Assembly: GCA_017743585.1 (NCBI GenBank) | Contig: JAGHYP010000124.1 | Location: forward strand, 1 to 7,913 | Origin: Chloroflexota bacterium | GTDB lineage: Bacteria; Chloroflexota; Anaerolineae; Aggregatilineales; UBA2796 | Direction of reading: 5' to 3' | DNA length: 7,913 bases | Part shown: piece by piece, positions 1-5,245 of the stretch | How positions within the stretch are numbered: the first letter of the stretch is position 1 | Layout of the letters: every line of letters starts with the position of its first letter | Made by a program: the position numbers and the translations under genes | The notes under the pieces: model-generated | Databases searched by the model: none | What the model was told of the DNA's origin: nothing | Seen by the model: only the letters and a program-made list of their open reading frames with translations

Positions 1-2
1 AT

Positions 3-110
3 TTGCTGGAGCGTGTGCTAGATGCCAGCATTTCGCAGCAGCCGCTTTTTGTTCAAGTAATCCTGGGTCAGCGCCTTGAGGACTTGCGGCGCTTGCGGCG
101 CGGCGGCTGA
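3..110 (+). CDS. C-terminal end of an unidentified protein (5' partial)
   Basis: One plus-strand frame is open from the window edge for 35 codons and stops at a TGA (108-110). The other two frames close early, at about 21 and 80. The residues look protein-like: a hydrophobic stretch reading PLFVQVILGQRLEDL, then a basic tail ending LRRLRRGG. This resembles the closing helix of a real gene that starts outside the window. I do not recognise the family and there is too little sequence to assign a function. It runs in the same direction as the epimerase gene, but the 169-base gap and a promoter-like sequence suggest separate transcription. Confidence 0.45.
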   Translation: MLERVLDASISQQPLFVQVILGQRLEDLRRLRRGG

Positions 111-218
111 GCAGGCGCGGCTTGGACGCGCAGGCGCGCTCATCGGTTAGCCCTTCTGTGCAGCGCCATGTGCAGCGCATCTTCAGCGCGCAGGCGAAGC
201 TCGTGCCGCGTCGGCGCG

Positions 219-247
219 TTGCCTTTGCACCTCGGCTGCGGCATAAT
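219..247 (+). promoter_or_regulatory. Predicted sigma-70-type promoter of the epimerase/dehydratase gene
   Basis: TTGCCT (219-224; 4 of 6 to TTGACA) and CATAAT (242-247; 5 of 6 to TATAAT) are separated by exactly 17 bases. This leaves a leader of about 25 nt before the ATG at 280. The only purine-rich candidate ribosome binding site is AGAGAAG (261-267), 12 bases from the ATG, which is weak. The promoter is inferred from sequence only. Confidence 0.45.
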
Positions 248-279
248 CTGAGCGGACAACAGAGAAGATAACTTCGGCT

Positions 280-1266
280 ATGCCAACGCGCGCGCTGATC
301 ACTGGCGGTGCAGGCTTCATCGGCAGCCATCTGGCTGAGCAATTGCTGAATCGCGGCTACGAAGTGACCGTGATCGATAATCTCAGCACAGGTCGCTTTG
401 AGAACATCGCGCCGCTCGAGAAGCGGATCGGCTTTCGCTTCGCCATTGAGGATATCCGCAACACAGTGGTCATGGATCGCTTGGTGAGCGAGTGCGATGT
501 GATCTATCACTTGGCGGCGGCAGTTGGCGTGCTGAACATCGTCAGCTCGCCAATTGACACAATCGAGGTCAACGTCGGCGGCACGGAAGTGGTGCTGAAG
601 ACAGCGCGCCGCTACCGGCGCAAGGTGCTGCTCGCCTCAACAAGCGAGGTCTACGGCAAGAATGAGAAAGTGCCGTTCAGCGAAGATGACGATCGCACGC
701 TCGGCCCGACCACCAAAAGTCGCTGGAGCTACGCCGCTTCGAAGGAGCTGGACGAATTCCTCGCGCTCGCCTATCATCGCGAGGCAGGGCTGCCTGTGGT
801 GATCTTCCGACTCTTCAACACGGTCGGCGCGCGCCAACGCGGACACTACGGTATGGTCATGCCGCGCTTTGTGCGCTGGGCGCTCAAAAACGAGCCGATT
901 CAGGTCTATGGCGATGGGACGCAGCGGCGTTGCTTCTGCAACGTGAACGACGCCGTGGAGGCGATCATCGGCTTAGGCGAGGCGTCCAACGTGAACGGCG
1001 AAGTCTTCAACATCGGCAGCGATGAGGAGATCAGCATCTACGAGCTAGCGGAGCGGATCAAGGCGCGCACAGGCAGCCGCTCCGAAATTCAATTCGTCCC
1101 CTACGATCAGGCGTACGAGGCAGGCTTTGAGGATATGCGCCGCCGCGTGCCTGATATCCGCAAAATTCGCGCCTGCATCGGCTGGCGGCCGACCACGCCG
1201 CTCGATGAGACCATTGACCAAGTCATCGCATACCAGAAGACGCGCCTGCACGACGATAAAGGCTGA
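280..1266 (+). CDS. NAD-dependent sugar-nucleotide epimerase/dehydratase (extended SDR family)
   Basis: This 328-residue protein is a full-length extended short-chain dehydrogenase/reductase, of the kind that epimerises, dehydrates or decarboxylates nucleotide-activated sugars in the cytoplasm for surface polysaccharide synthesis. The Rossmann glycine motif GGAGFIG is at residues 9-15, followed by the strand-end acidic residue D33 (VIDNLSTG) typical of NAD binding. HLAAAVGV is at 77-84. The catalytic set is STS (120-122) with YAASK (Y151, K155). The substrate region includes RLFNTVGARQRG and VYGDGTQRRCF. The GPTTKSRWSY and DDDR motifs place it in a subgroup usually annotated as GDP-mannose 4,6-dehydratase, UDP-glucose 4-epimerase or UDP-glucuronate decarboxylase, so the exact substrate cannot be read from sequence. 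The ATG at 280 sits directly before the Rossmann fold. The only neighbour on the same strand is a lipoprotein gene 26 bases downstream. No glycosyltransferases are in view. Confidence 0.93.
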   Translation: MPTRALITGGAGFIGSHLAEQLLNRGYEVTVIDNLSTGRFENIAPLEKRIGFRFAIEDIRNTVVMDRLVSECDVIYHLAAAVGVLNIVSSPIDTIEVNVGGTEVVLKTARRYRRKVLLASTSEVYGKNEKVPFSEDDDRTLGPTTKSRWSYAASKELDEFLALAYHREAGLPVVIFRLFNTVGARQRGHYGMVMPRFVRWALKNEPIQVYGDGTQRRCFCNVNDAVEAIIGLGEASNVNGEVFNIGSDEEISIYELAERIKARTGSRSEIQFVPYDQAYEAGFEDMRRRVPDIRKIRACIGWRPTTPLDETIDQVIAYQKTRLHDDKG

Positions 1267-1294
1267 TTCGCCATGATGAAGGCTGATTCGCCAT
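1255..1294 (+). repeat. 20-bp tandem duplication spanning a stop/start gene junction
   Basis: GATAAAGGCTGATTCGCCAT (1255-1274) is followed at once by GATGAAGGCTGATTCGCCAT (1275-1294), with one mismatch, and both copies are followed by G. The first copy holds the TGA stop of the epimerase gene (1264-1266). The second supplies the purine-rich site GAAGG (1278-1282) and the ATG (1293) of the lipoprotein gene. The equivalent ATG in the first copy (1273) opens a different frame that stops after 19 codons. The duplication appears to have moved the two genes 20 bp apart. Confidence 0.9.
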
Positions 1295-2093
1295 GCGCCG
1301 TGCGCCGCTGTGCCTGCTCGCCTGCCTGCTGATTGCCGCTTGCGAAGTGCAAACGCTGCCGACACTGACAACGCTCGAAATGGCGCAGACAGCAGCATTC
1401 ATCACGCAGAATGCGCCGCCGCCAGGCTTCGATCAAGGCGTGCGCTTCCTGCCGATTGACCGCAACCTTGAAGCGCTGCCGAGCTGGCGCGCGCAGCTCG
1501 TTATCCGCTTTGACGGCTTCTTCGCAGGCGGCACACAGCCCGTCAGCGGCACGCTGACCGCTGATATCTTCAGCAATCAGCTCAGCGGCGAGCGGCGCGT
1601 GGTGCTGCGCGCCGAAGGCGACGCCTTCGCGCTGACCGGGGAACGCAACGTGGAAGGCGTGCGCTTAGGCAATACGTTCTACTTCGTGGATCAAAATGGC
1701 AAGTGCAGCGTGGTGACCGACGATCCGAATCGGCGGCGCGCCGCAGAGCTGAGCATCGGCGACCTGATTGGCGGCGTGCGCTTCGCACGGCATACCTACG
1801 GGCGCAAGACGGCGCGCAATATGGCGCTCTGGCACTACGGCTTCGTGCCAAGCGACGTCGAGCTGCCGTTGATCACGCCGACACAAGGCGGCACGATTGA
1901 CATCCTCTCAGGCGACCTATGGGTCGTGCCGAGTTTGAACGCCGTGGCAGATTACATGCTCACCTTGCGCTTGGAGAGCGTGCTCGTGCCGATCTTTCAG
2001 GGCGATAAGCAGCTGAGCGGCACGCTGACCATCACTTACAGCCTGCTGGAGAGCGGGACGCTCTACAATATCGCCATTCCGTTCGGCTGTTAG
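1293..2093 (+). CDS. Secreted lipoprotein, possibly LppX/LolA-like beta fold
   Basis: This 266-residue protein begins with a short basic N-terminus (MRR), a hydrophobic core and a lipobox IAAC, with the lipidated cysteine at position 17. It should therefore be exported and anchored at the outer face of the cytoplasmic membrane. The mature part is rich in alternating hydrophobic/polar stretches (for example RFDGFFAGG, GTLTADIFSN, YMLTLRLESV, GTLTITYSL), suggesting a mostly beta structure. I do not recognise a specific family. The pattern recalls LppX/LprG- or LolA-type lipid-binding lipoproteins, but this is a guess. The chain ends in a cysteine (IPFGC), which could pair with the single mid-chain cysteine of GKCSVV. 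The start is set by the lipobox distance and by GAAGG ten bases upstream. It is probably co-transcribed with the epimerase gene, 26 bases upstream. Confidence 0.8.
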   Translation: MRRAPLCLLACLLIAACEVQTLPTLTTLEMAQTAAFITQNAPPPGFDQGVRFLPIDRNLEALPSWRAQLVIRFDGFFAGGTQPVSGTLTADIFSNQLSGERRVVLRAEGDAFALTGERNVEGVRLGNTFYFVDQNGKCSVVTDDPNRRRAAELSIGDLIGGVRFARHTYGRKTARNMALWHYGFVPSDVELPLITPTQGGTIDILSGDLWVVPSLNAVADYMLTLRLESVLVPIFQGDKQLSGTLTITYSLLESGTLYNIAIPFGC

Positions 2094-2365
2094 CGCAAGC
2101 TGTTGCGGCGGATCACATCGAAGATCAGCCAGAGCGCGCCGATCACCAGCGCGGCGATCACCAGCTGCTGGATCGCGGACGCCAACAGCCAAGCGCTGAG
2201 CAGCACGATGCCGATCTTGAGCAGCGCTTCGCCTGCGTTCTCTGCCGCTATGATTCGGCGCAGCGCCTCTGAGGCGCGTTGTGAGATCGAGCGGCGTTTG
2301 CTCGCTTGGAAATCTAGGTCCAGCTCATCGTACAGCTCATCGCGCAGCTTAGGTTTGCGCGGCAT
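2090..2365 (-). CDS. Small membrane protein of unknown function
   Basis: This is a 91-residue protein. Residues 1-47 form a charged cytoplasmic-looking segment (PRKPKLRDELYDELDLD, then basic KRRSISQR). Two closely spaced hydrophobic helices follow, at about 48-65 and 68-84, and the tail is basic (RRNSLR). This predicts a hairpin inner-membrane protein with both ends in the cytoplasm. I do not recognise a family. The start is well supported: GAGGTGA (2376 to 2370) has its GAGG core seven bases before the ATG. The gene is the last of the minus-strand run, and its TAA (2092-2090) overlaps the TAG of the convergent lipoprotein gene by 3 bases; the two CDSs share 2090-2093. The upstream open frame stops four bases before its ribosome binding site, suggesting it is read from the desulfurase transcript. 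Confidence 0.72.
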   Translation of the reverse strand: MPRKPKLRDELYDELDLDFQASKRRSISQRASEALRRIIAAENAGEALLKIGIVLLSAWLLASAIQQLVIAALVIGALWLIFDVIRRNSLR

Positions 2366-2379
2366 CTCGTCACCTCAAG

Positions 2380-2544
2380 CTAGAACAAATCCTCGAGTCG
2401 GCGCGCTGCGCGCTCTAGCAGCTCTAAGCCGGCCAGATCGTGCTTGATGGCGCTTAGCAAGGCGGCGACTGCAGCGCGGCTGGTTGTGCTGAGATCGGCA
2501 GCAGTGAGAACAAGTCTGTTGGCCGCGACGTGCAGCGGCGCTCT
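2380..2544 (-). other. Open reading frame of 54 codons directly after the desulfurase stop; possible small protein or read-through extension
   Basis: After the desulfurase TAG (2547-2545) the same frame stays open for 54 codons and ends at TAG (2382-2380), four bases before the GAGGTGA site of the next gene. The translation looks protein-like rather than random: ANRLVLTAADL, then an Ala/Leu-rich helical tail with acidic/basic pairs (LELLERAARRLEDLF). There is no ATG or GTG in the stretch, and the only in-frame TTG is at codon 30. The first candidate start is CTG (2535-2533), with a weak GAGAG five bases upstream. It could be a small protein with a rare start, a read-through extension of the desulfurase, or the remains of a gene that lost its start. 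I do not recognise a family. Confidence 0.35.
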
Positions 2545-3741
2545 CTAGGCAATGCCGTGCGCCTGCCGCACCTTGCGCAGCCGCTCGACGGCCACTTGCA
2601 GCATCTGCAGGGCATAGTCAATCTCAGCGGCTGTGTTCTGCTTGCCGACGGTCAAGCGCAGGCTGCCGAGCGCTTGCTCGGGCGCCAAGCCAATCGCCAA
2701 CAGCACATCGCTCGGCTGCGGATTGCCCGTGTTACACGCCGAGCCGCTGCTAGCGGCGATGCCGTTCAGGTCAAGGTACATCAACAGCGCGTTTGCCTCA
2801 ATGCCCGCGAAAGTGAAACTGGCATGGTTCGGCAGACGGCGCGCCTTCTCAGCGCCTGTCAGTTGCGCGCCCGGCACGCTGCTCAGCACGCCGTCGATCA
2901 GACGGTCGCGCAGGTGTGTGTAGTGCGCCACGCGCGCGGGCAGATCGGCGTAGGCAAGCTCAAGCGCGCGCGCCATGCCGACGATCAGCGGGACGTTGTG
3001 CGTGCCTGCCCGAAGATGATGCTCCTGACCGCCGCCTGTCTGCGCGCTGTAGAGCGCGACGCCGCGCCGCACGTACAGCAAGCCGACGCCCTTCGGTCCG
3101 TAGAACTTGTGCGCTGAGAGCGCCAACATATCCACGCCGAGCGCGCGTACGTCCAACGAAAGCTGACCGGCGGCTTGGACGGCATCGGTGTGGAAGAGCG
3201 CGCCATGCGCGCGCGCGACATCGGAGAGCGCAGCGATAGGCTGCACAGTGCCGATCTCGTTATTGGCGTACATCACGCTGACCAAGCCGATCTCATCAGG
3301 CTGCAAGCGCTGCAGGGCTGCTTGAAGCGTGTGCGGCGCGATAGTGCCGTCAGGCTCAGGCGTCAGCCAAGTCAGGCGCGCCAGATTCAAGCGCGCCAAT
3401 TGCTCAGCTGTGCGGCTCACGGCGTGATGCTCAGTGTGCGCTGTGAAGATGTGAGCGCGTTTGCCCTCGGCGATTGCTCGCAGCGCCACGCCGCGCAGCG
3501 CTAAGTTGTCGCTCTCAGTGCCGCAGCTTGTGAAGATGATCTCATCGCGCGCACAATTGAGCAGCTGCGCTACGCTATCGCGCGCGCGCTCGACTGCGTC
3601 CTCAGCGCGGCGCCCGAAGCGATGCGAGGATGACGGATTGCCGTACACTTGGCTGAAGTATGGCAACATCGCCTCGACCACTTGCGGATCGGTCGGCGTG
3701 GTCGCCGCGTGATCGAGGTAGATCGGCTCGGCGGGCTTCAT
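2545..3741 (-). CDS. nifS: Cysteine desulfurase, NifS/IscS family
   Basis: This PLP enzyme removes sulfur from L-cysteine to give alanine and an enzyme-bound persulfide, used for iron-sulfur clusters and thio-cofactors. Numbered from the chosen start it has 398 residues, normal for the family. It shows YLDHAATTP (8-16), GTES (74-77), the PLP-stacking histidine in TEHHAV (H105), NNEIGT (160-165), HTDAVQ (D186, Q189), the Schiff-base lysine SAHK (K212), GGGQEHHLRAGT (236-247) and the persulfide cysteine in SSGSACNTG (C336). An ATG 48 bases upstream (3789) is in frame, but it overlaps the predicted extended -10 element and would not be on the mRNA. The ATG at 3741 has GGAG seven bases upstream and begins just before the conserved core. 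No iscU, iscR or sufB is in view, so the cluster-assembly partner is unknown. The symbol nifS denotes the family and does not imply a role in nitrogen fixation. Confidence 0.95.
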   Translation of the reverse strand: MKPAEPIYLDHAATTPTDPQVVEAMLPYFSQVYGNPSSSHRFGRRAEDAVERARDSVAQLLNCARDEIIFTSCGTESDNLALRGVALRAIAEGKRAHIFTAHTEHHAVSRTAEQLARLNLARLTWLTPEPDGTIAPHTLQAALQRLQPDEIGLVSVMYANNEIGTVQPIAALSDVARAHGALFHTDAVQAAGQLSLDVRALGVDMLALSAHKFYGPKGVGLLYVRRGVALYSAQTGGGQEHHLRAGTHNVPLIVGMARALELAYADLPARVAHYTHLRDRLIDGVLSSVPGAQLTGAEKARRLPNHASFTFAGIEANALLMYLDLNGIAASSGSACNTGNPQPSDVLLAIGLAPEQALGSLRLTVGKQNTAAEIDYALQMLQVAVERLRKVRQAHGIA

Positions 3742-3752
3742 CGGGCAACTCC

Positions 3753-3778
3753 GAAGCATCCTCGTAGTCGGATGCTTC
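3753..3778. promoter_or_regulatory. Perfect 9-bp inverted repeat over the desulfurase transcription start
   Basis: GAAGCATCC (3753-3761) and GGATGCTTC (3770-3778) are perfect reverse complements separated by 8 bases. The element begins one base downstream of the predicted -10 and covers the expected transcription start, and it ends just before the GGAG of the desulfurase gene. This is the position of an operator. It could also form a hairpin in the leader or at the 3' end of the aminotransferase mRNA, whose stop is 33 bases upstream. No run of T follows on the minus strand, so an intrinsic terminator is less likely. Confidence 0.6.
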
Positions 3779-3779
3779 A

Positions 3780-3808
3780 ATTGTAGCATGCCCGGCGGCG
3801 CGCGATAA
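3780..3808 (-). promoter_or_regulatory. Predicted promoter of the cysteine desulfurase gene (extended -10)
   Basis: On the minus strand, TACAAT (3785 to 3780; 5 of 6 to consensus) is preceded by TGC, giving an extended -10 element. TTATCG (3808 to 3803; 3 of 6) is a weak -35 at 17 bases. Transcription would begin near 3773, downstream of the in-frame ATG at 3789, which supports the start at 3741. The promoter sits in the 70-base gap between the aminotransferase and desulfurase genes. Confidence 0.5.
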
Positions 3809-3811
3809 GCC

Positions 3812-5134
3812 TCAGAGCGAGCGCATCGCCTCGTCGAAGCGCTCTAGCGCCTTCGCCGTGATCTCAGGCGGCATTGCATACGAGAAGCGAATCCAATTTT
3901 TGCCCGCTTCTGAGAAATAGCTGCCTGCGATCACTGTCAGCCCGAAGTTCTCTGCCATGTACTCGACCAGCGCTATGGAATCTGCCAAATTGCCGCGCCG
4001 AATCGCCTCAGTGCAATCAATGAAGGCGTAATAGCCGCCGTCGCCGATCACAGCGCGGTAGCCTTTCTCCTTCATGAAAGCGCGCACAATGGCGCGACTG
4101 GCGTTGATCGGCTCGATAATAGAGGCCGCCGCTTGGCGGAAGCCGATCTCATACGCGGCTTGTGCCACTGCCTGACCGAAGAAGTTCGGCATCACGCCGT
4201 GCGAGCTGCGGCTGGCGATGAACTCGATCACAGGCTTAGCCGCCACCACATGCGCCGCGCGGATGTTGGAAGCGCCCAGCGACTTGGTCAAGCCGTCCAG
4301 CACGATGATGCGCGCGCGCTCTTCAGGCGCAAAAGCGCCTAGCAAGGCGTTGATATCGGCAGGCGCGCCTTCTGTGATCTGGTGATACATCCAATCGAAC
4401 AGCACGAACGGGATGCCGAGCGCGAACGCCTTCTGCGCCAGCGCGATCTGGCGCTCCATGCTCAGCGTGCGCCCTGTCGGATTATCAGGCGAGGTGATCA
4501 CCAACCCTGCCACGCGCCGTCCGCCGCCGTATTTGGCGCAATAGGCGACGCTCTCCGCTAGGCCATCTTCCGTGTATTCCCAGCCATCAGCCTCGGCGCC
4601 CGGCGCCAGCAGCACGTTCATCCCGATGCCATACGGTCCCCACAAGTAGCTGATCCACGGCACGCGCGAGACCAACAAGACGTCGCCGATGCGCCCCGTG
4701 CCGAGCGTCAGCATGGCTTGGTAGACCTTGATGAGCGCGTCGCGCCCGCCGTCGGTCGCGGCGATGTTCTCGGCGCCGTAGCCGATCTCGGCCTTGAACT
4801 GCCAATACTGCTCAGCGGTCGCCTTGCGGAAGGCGAGCGTGCCTATCGGCGGATCGTAAGCCGTGCCGTTCTGCTTGAGCAGCGCGAAGGCGCGCTCCAG
4901 CAAGTTATGCGGCACGCCGGGCAGGCTGGCGCCGCCATCGCCTTGCGAAGCGTCATAGGCTGGCAGCTCAGGATGCCTTTCGCGGAACGTCGCCAGCAGC
5001 TTTTTGATGATGAACATGCGCGATTGTGGGATATCCACTTGCGCGCTCAAATAGCCGTTGACTGGCACTAAGGCATGGCTTGGAACGCTGAAGACAGGGC
5101 TTTCGGGCGAGATGGAGGTAGGCGGTTGCGTCAC
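3812..5134 (-). CDS. Class I/II PLP-dependent aminotransferase, substrate unknown
   Basis: Fold-type I aminotransferase, 440 residues from the chosen start. Motifs: the small-domain entry DPPIGTLAFRKA (94-105), the phosphate-binding turn TDGGRDAL (127-134), SPDNPTG (215-221, N218 to the PLP ring), LFDWMYH (D247 to the pyridine nitrogen, Y250), the Schiff-base lysine in GLTKSLGASNIR (K284, R292) and the carboxylate-binding arginine in NWIRFSYA (R416). The family transfers an amino group between an amino acid and a 2-oxo acid; the substrate cannot be read here. The longest frame opens at an ATG at 5221, but that codon lies between the predicted -35 and -10. A GTG at 5134 with AGGAG nine bases upstream is preferred. 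The next internal Met is residue 40, which would cut into the N-terminal arm. The gene follows arginase, and a role in arginine/ornithine nitrogen use is possible but only inferred. Confidence 0.9.
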   Translation of the reverse strand: MTQPPTSISPESPVFSVPSHALVPVNGYLSAQVDIPQSRMFIIKKLLATFRERHPELPAYDASQGDGGASLPGVPHNLLERAFALLKQNGTAYDPPIGTLAFRKATAEQYWQFKAEIGYGAENIAATDGGRDALIKVYQAMLTLGTGRIGDVLLVSRVPWISYLWGPYGIGMNVLLAPGAEADGWEYTEDGLAESVAYCAKYGGGRRVAGLVITSPDNPTGRTLSMERQIALAQKAFALGIPFVLFDWMYHQITEGAPADINALLGAFAPEERARIIVLDGLTKSLGASNIRAAHVVAAKPVIEFIASRSSHGVMPNFFGQAVAQAAYEIGFRQAAASIIEPINASRAIVRAFMKEKGYRAVIGDGGYYAFIDCTEAIRRGNLADSIALVEYMAENFGLTVIAGSYFSEAGKNWIRFSYAMPPEITAKALERFDEAMRSL

Positions 5135-5155
5135 AGTTGGATGCTCCTGCAAAAG

Positions 5156-5170
5156 GCCCTTGCAAAGGGC
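5156..5170 (-). other. Short leader hairpin ahead of the aminotransferase start
   Basis: On the minus strand GCCCTT and AAGGGC form a perfect 6-bp stem with a three-base loop, followed by CTTTT (5155 to 5151) and then the AGGAG ribosome binding site. It lies about 25 bases after the predicted transcription start of the aminotransferase gene and about 75 bases past the arginase stop. It could be a weak intrinsic terminator for arginase transcripts or a leader structure affecting translation. The stem is short and the T run only four, so neither role is secure. Confidence 0.3.
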
Positions 5171-5199
5171 GCGGTCAATCGAGGTCGAGTGCGCGCGCG

Positions 5200-5228
5200 A
5201 TTGTGAAGAAGCGCTGCACAATTGTCAA
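5200..5228 (-). promoter_or_regulatory. Predicted promoter of the aminotransferase gene, consensus -35
   Basis: On the minus strand a perfect TTGACA (5228 to 5223) is followed after exactly 17 bases by CACAAT (5205 to 5200; 4 of 6 to TATAAT). Transcription would start near 5193, giving a leader of about 60 nt to the GTG at 5134. The -35 is embedded in CAATTGACAATTG, two CAATTG palindromes one base apart, which could be a repressor site overlapping the promoter. Confidence 0.55.
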
Positions 5229-5245
5229 TTGGCAGTTAGAACAGC

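Noticed and set aside
115..131. GCGCG/CGCGC hairpin after the first partial gene as a terminator
   Set aside because: The stem is only five pairs, no T run follows, and such GCGC words are everywhere in this sequence.
1045..1436. Several minus-strand open frames of 60-117 codons
   Set aside because: They cross the epimerase-lipoprotein junction antisense to both genes. The translations are Arg/Ala-rich without motifs, and they repeat residues because of the 20-bp duplication.
2530..3117. 195-codon plus-strand open frame
   Set aside because: It lies antisense to the cysteine desulfurase gene, whose catalytic motifs are all intact. The translation is rich in Arg, Ala, Gln and His with no recognisable motif, as expected of a shadow frame in G+C-rich DNA.
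3753..3778. Intrinsic terminator for the aminotransferase
   Set aside because: The stem is good but the minus strand continues GGAGTTGCC with no T run. I kept it as a palindrome of undecided role rather than calling it a terminator.
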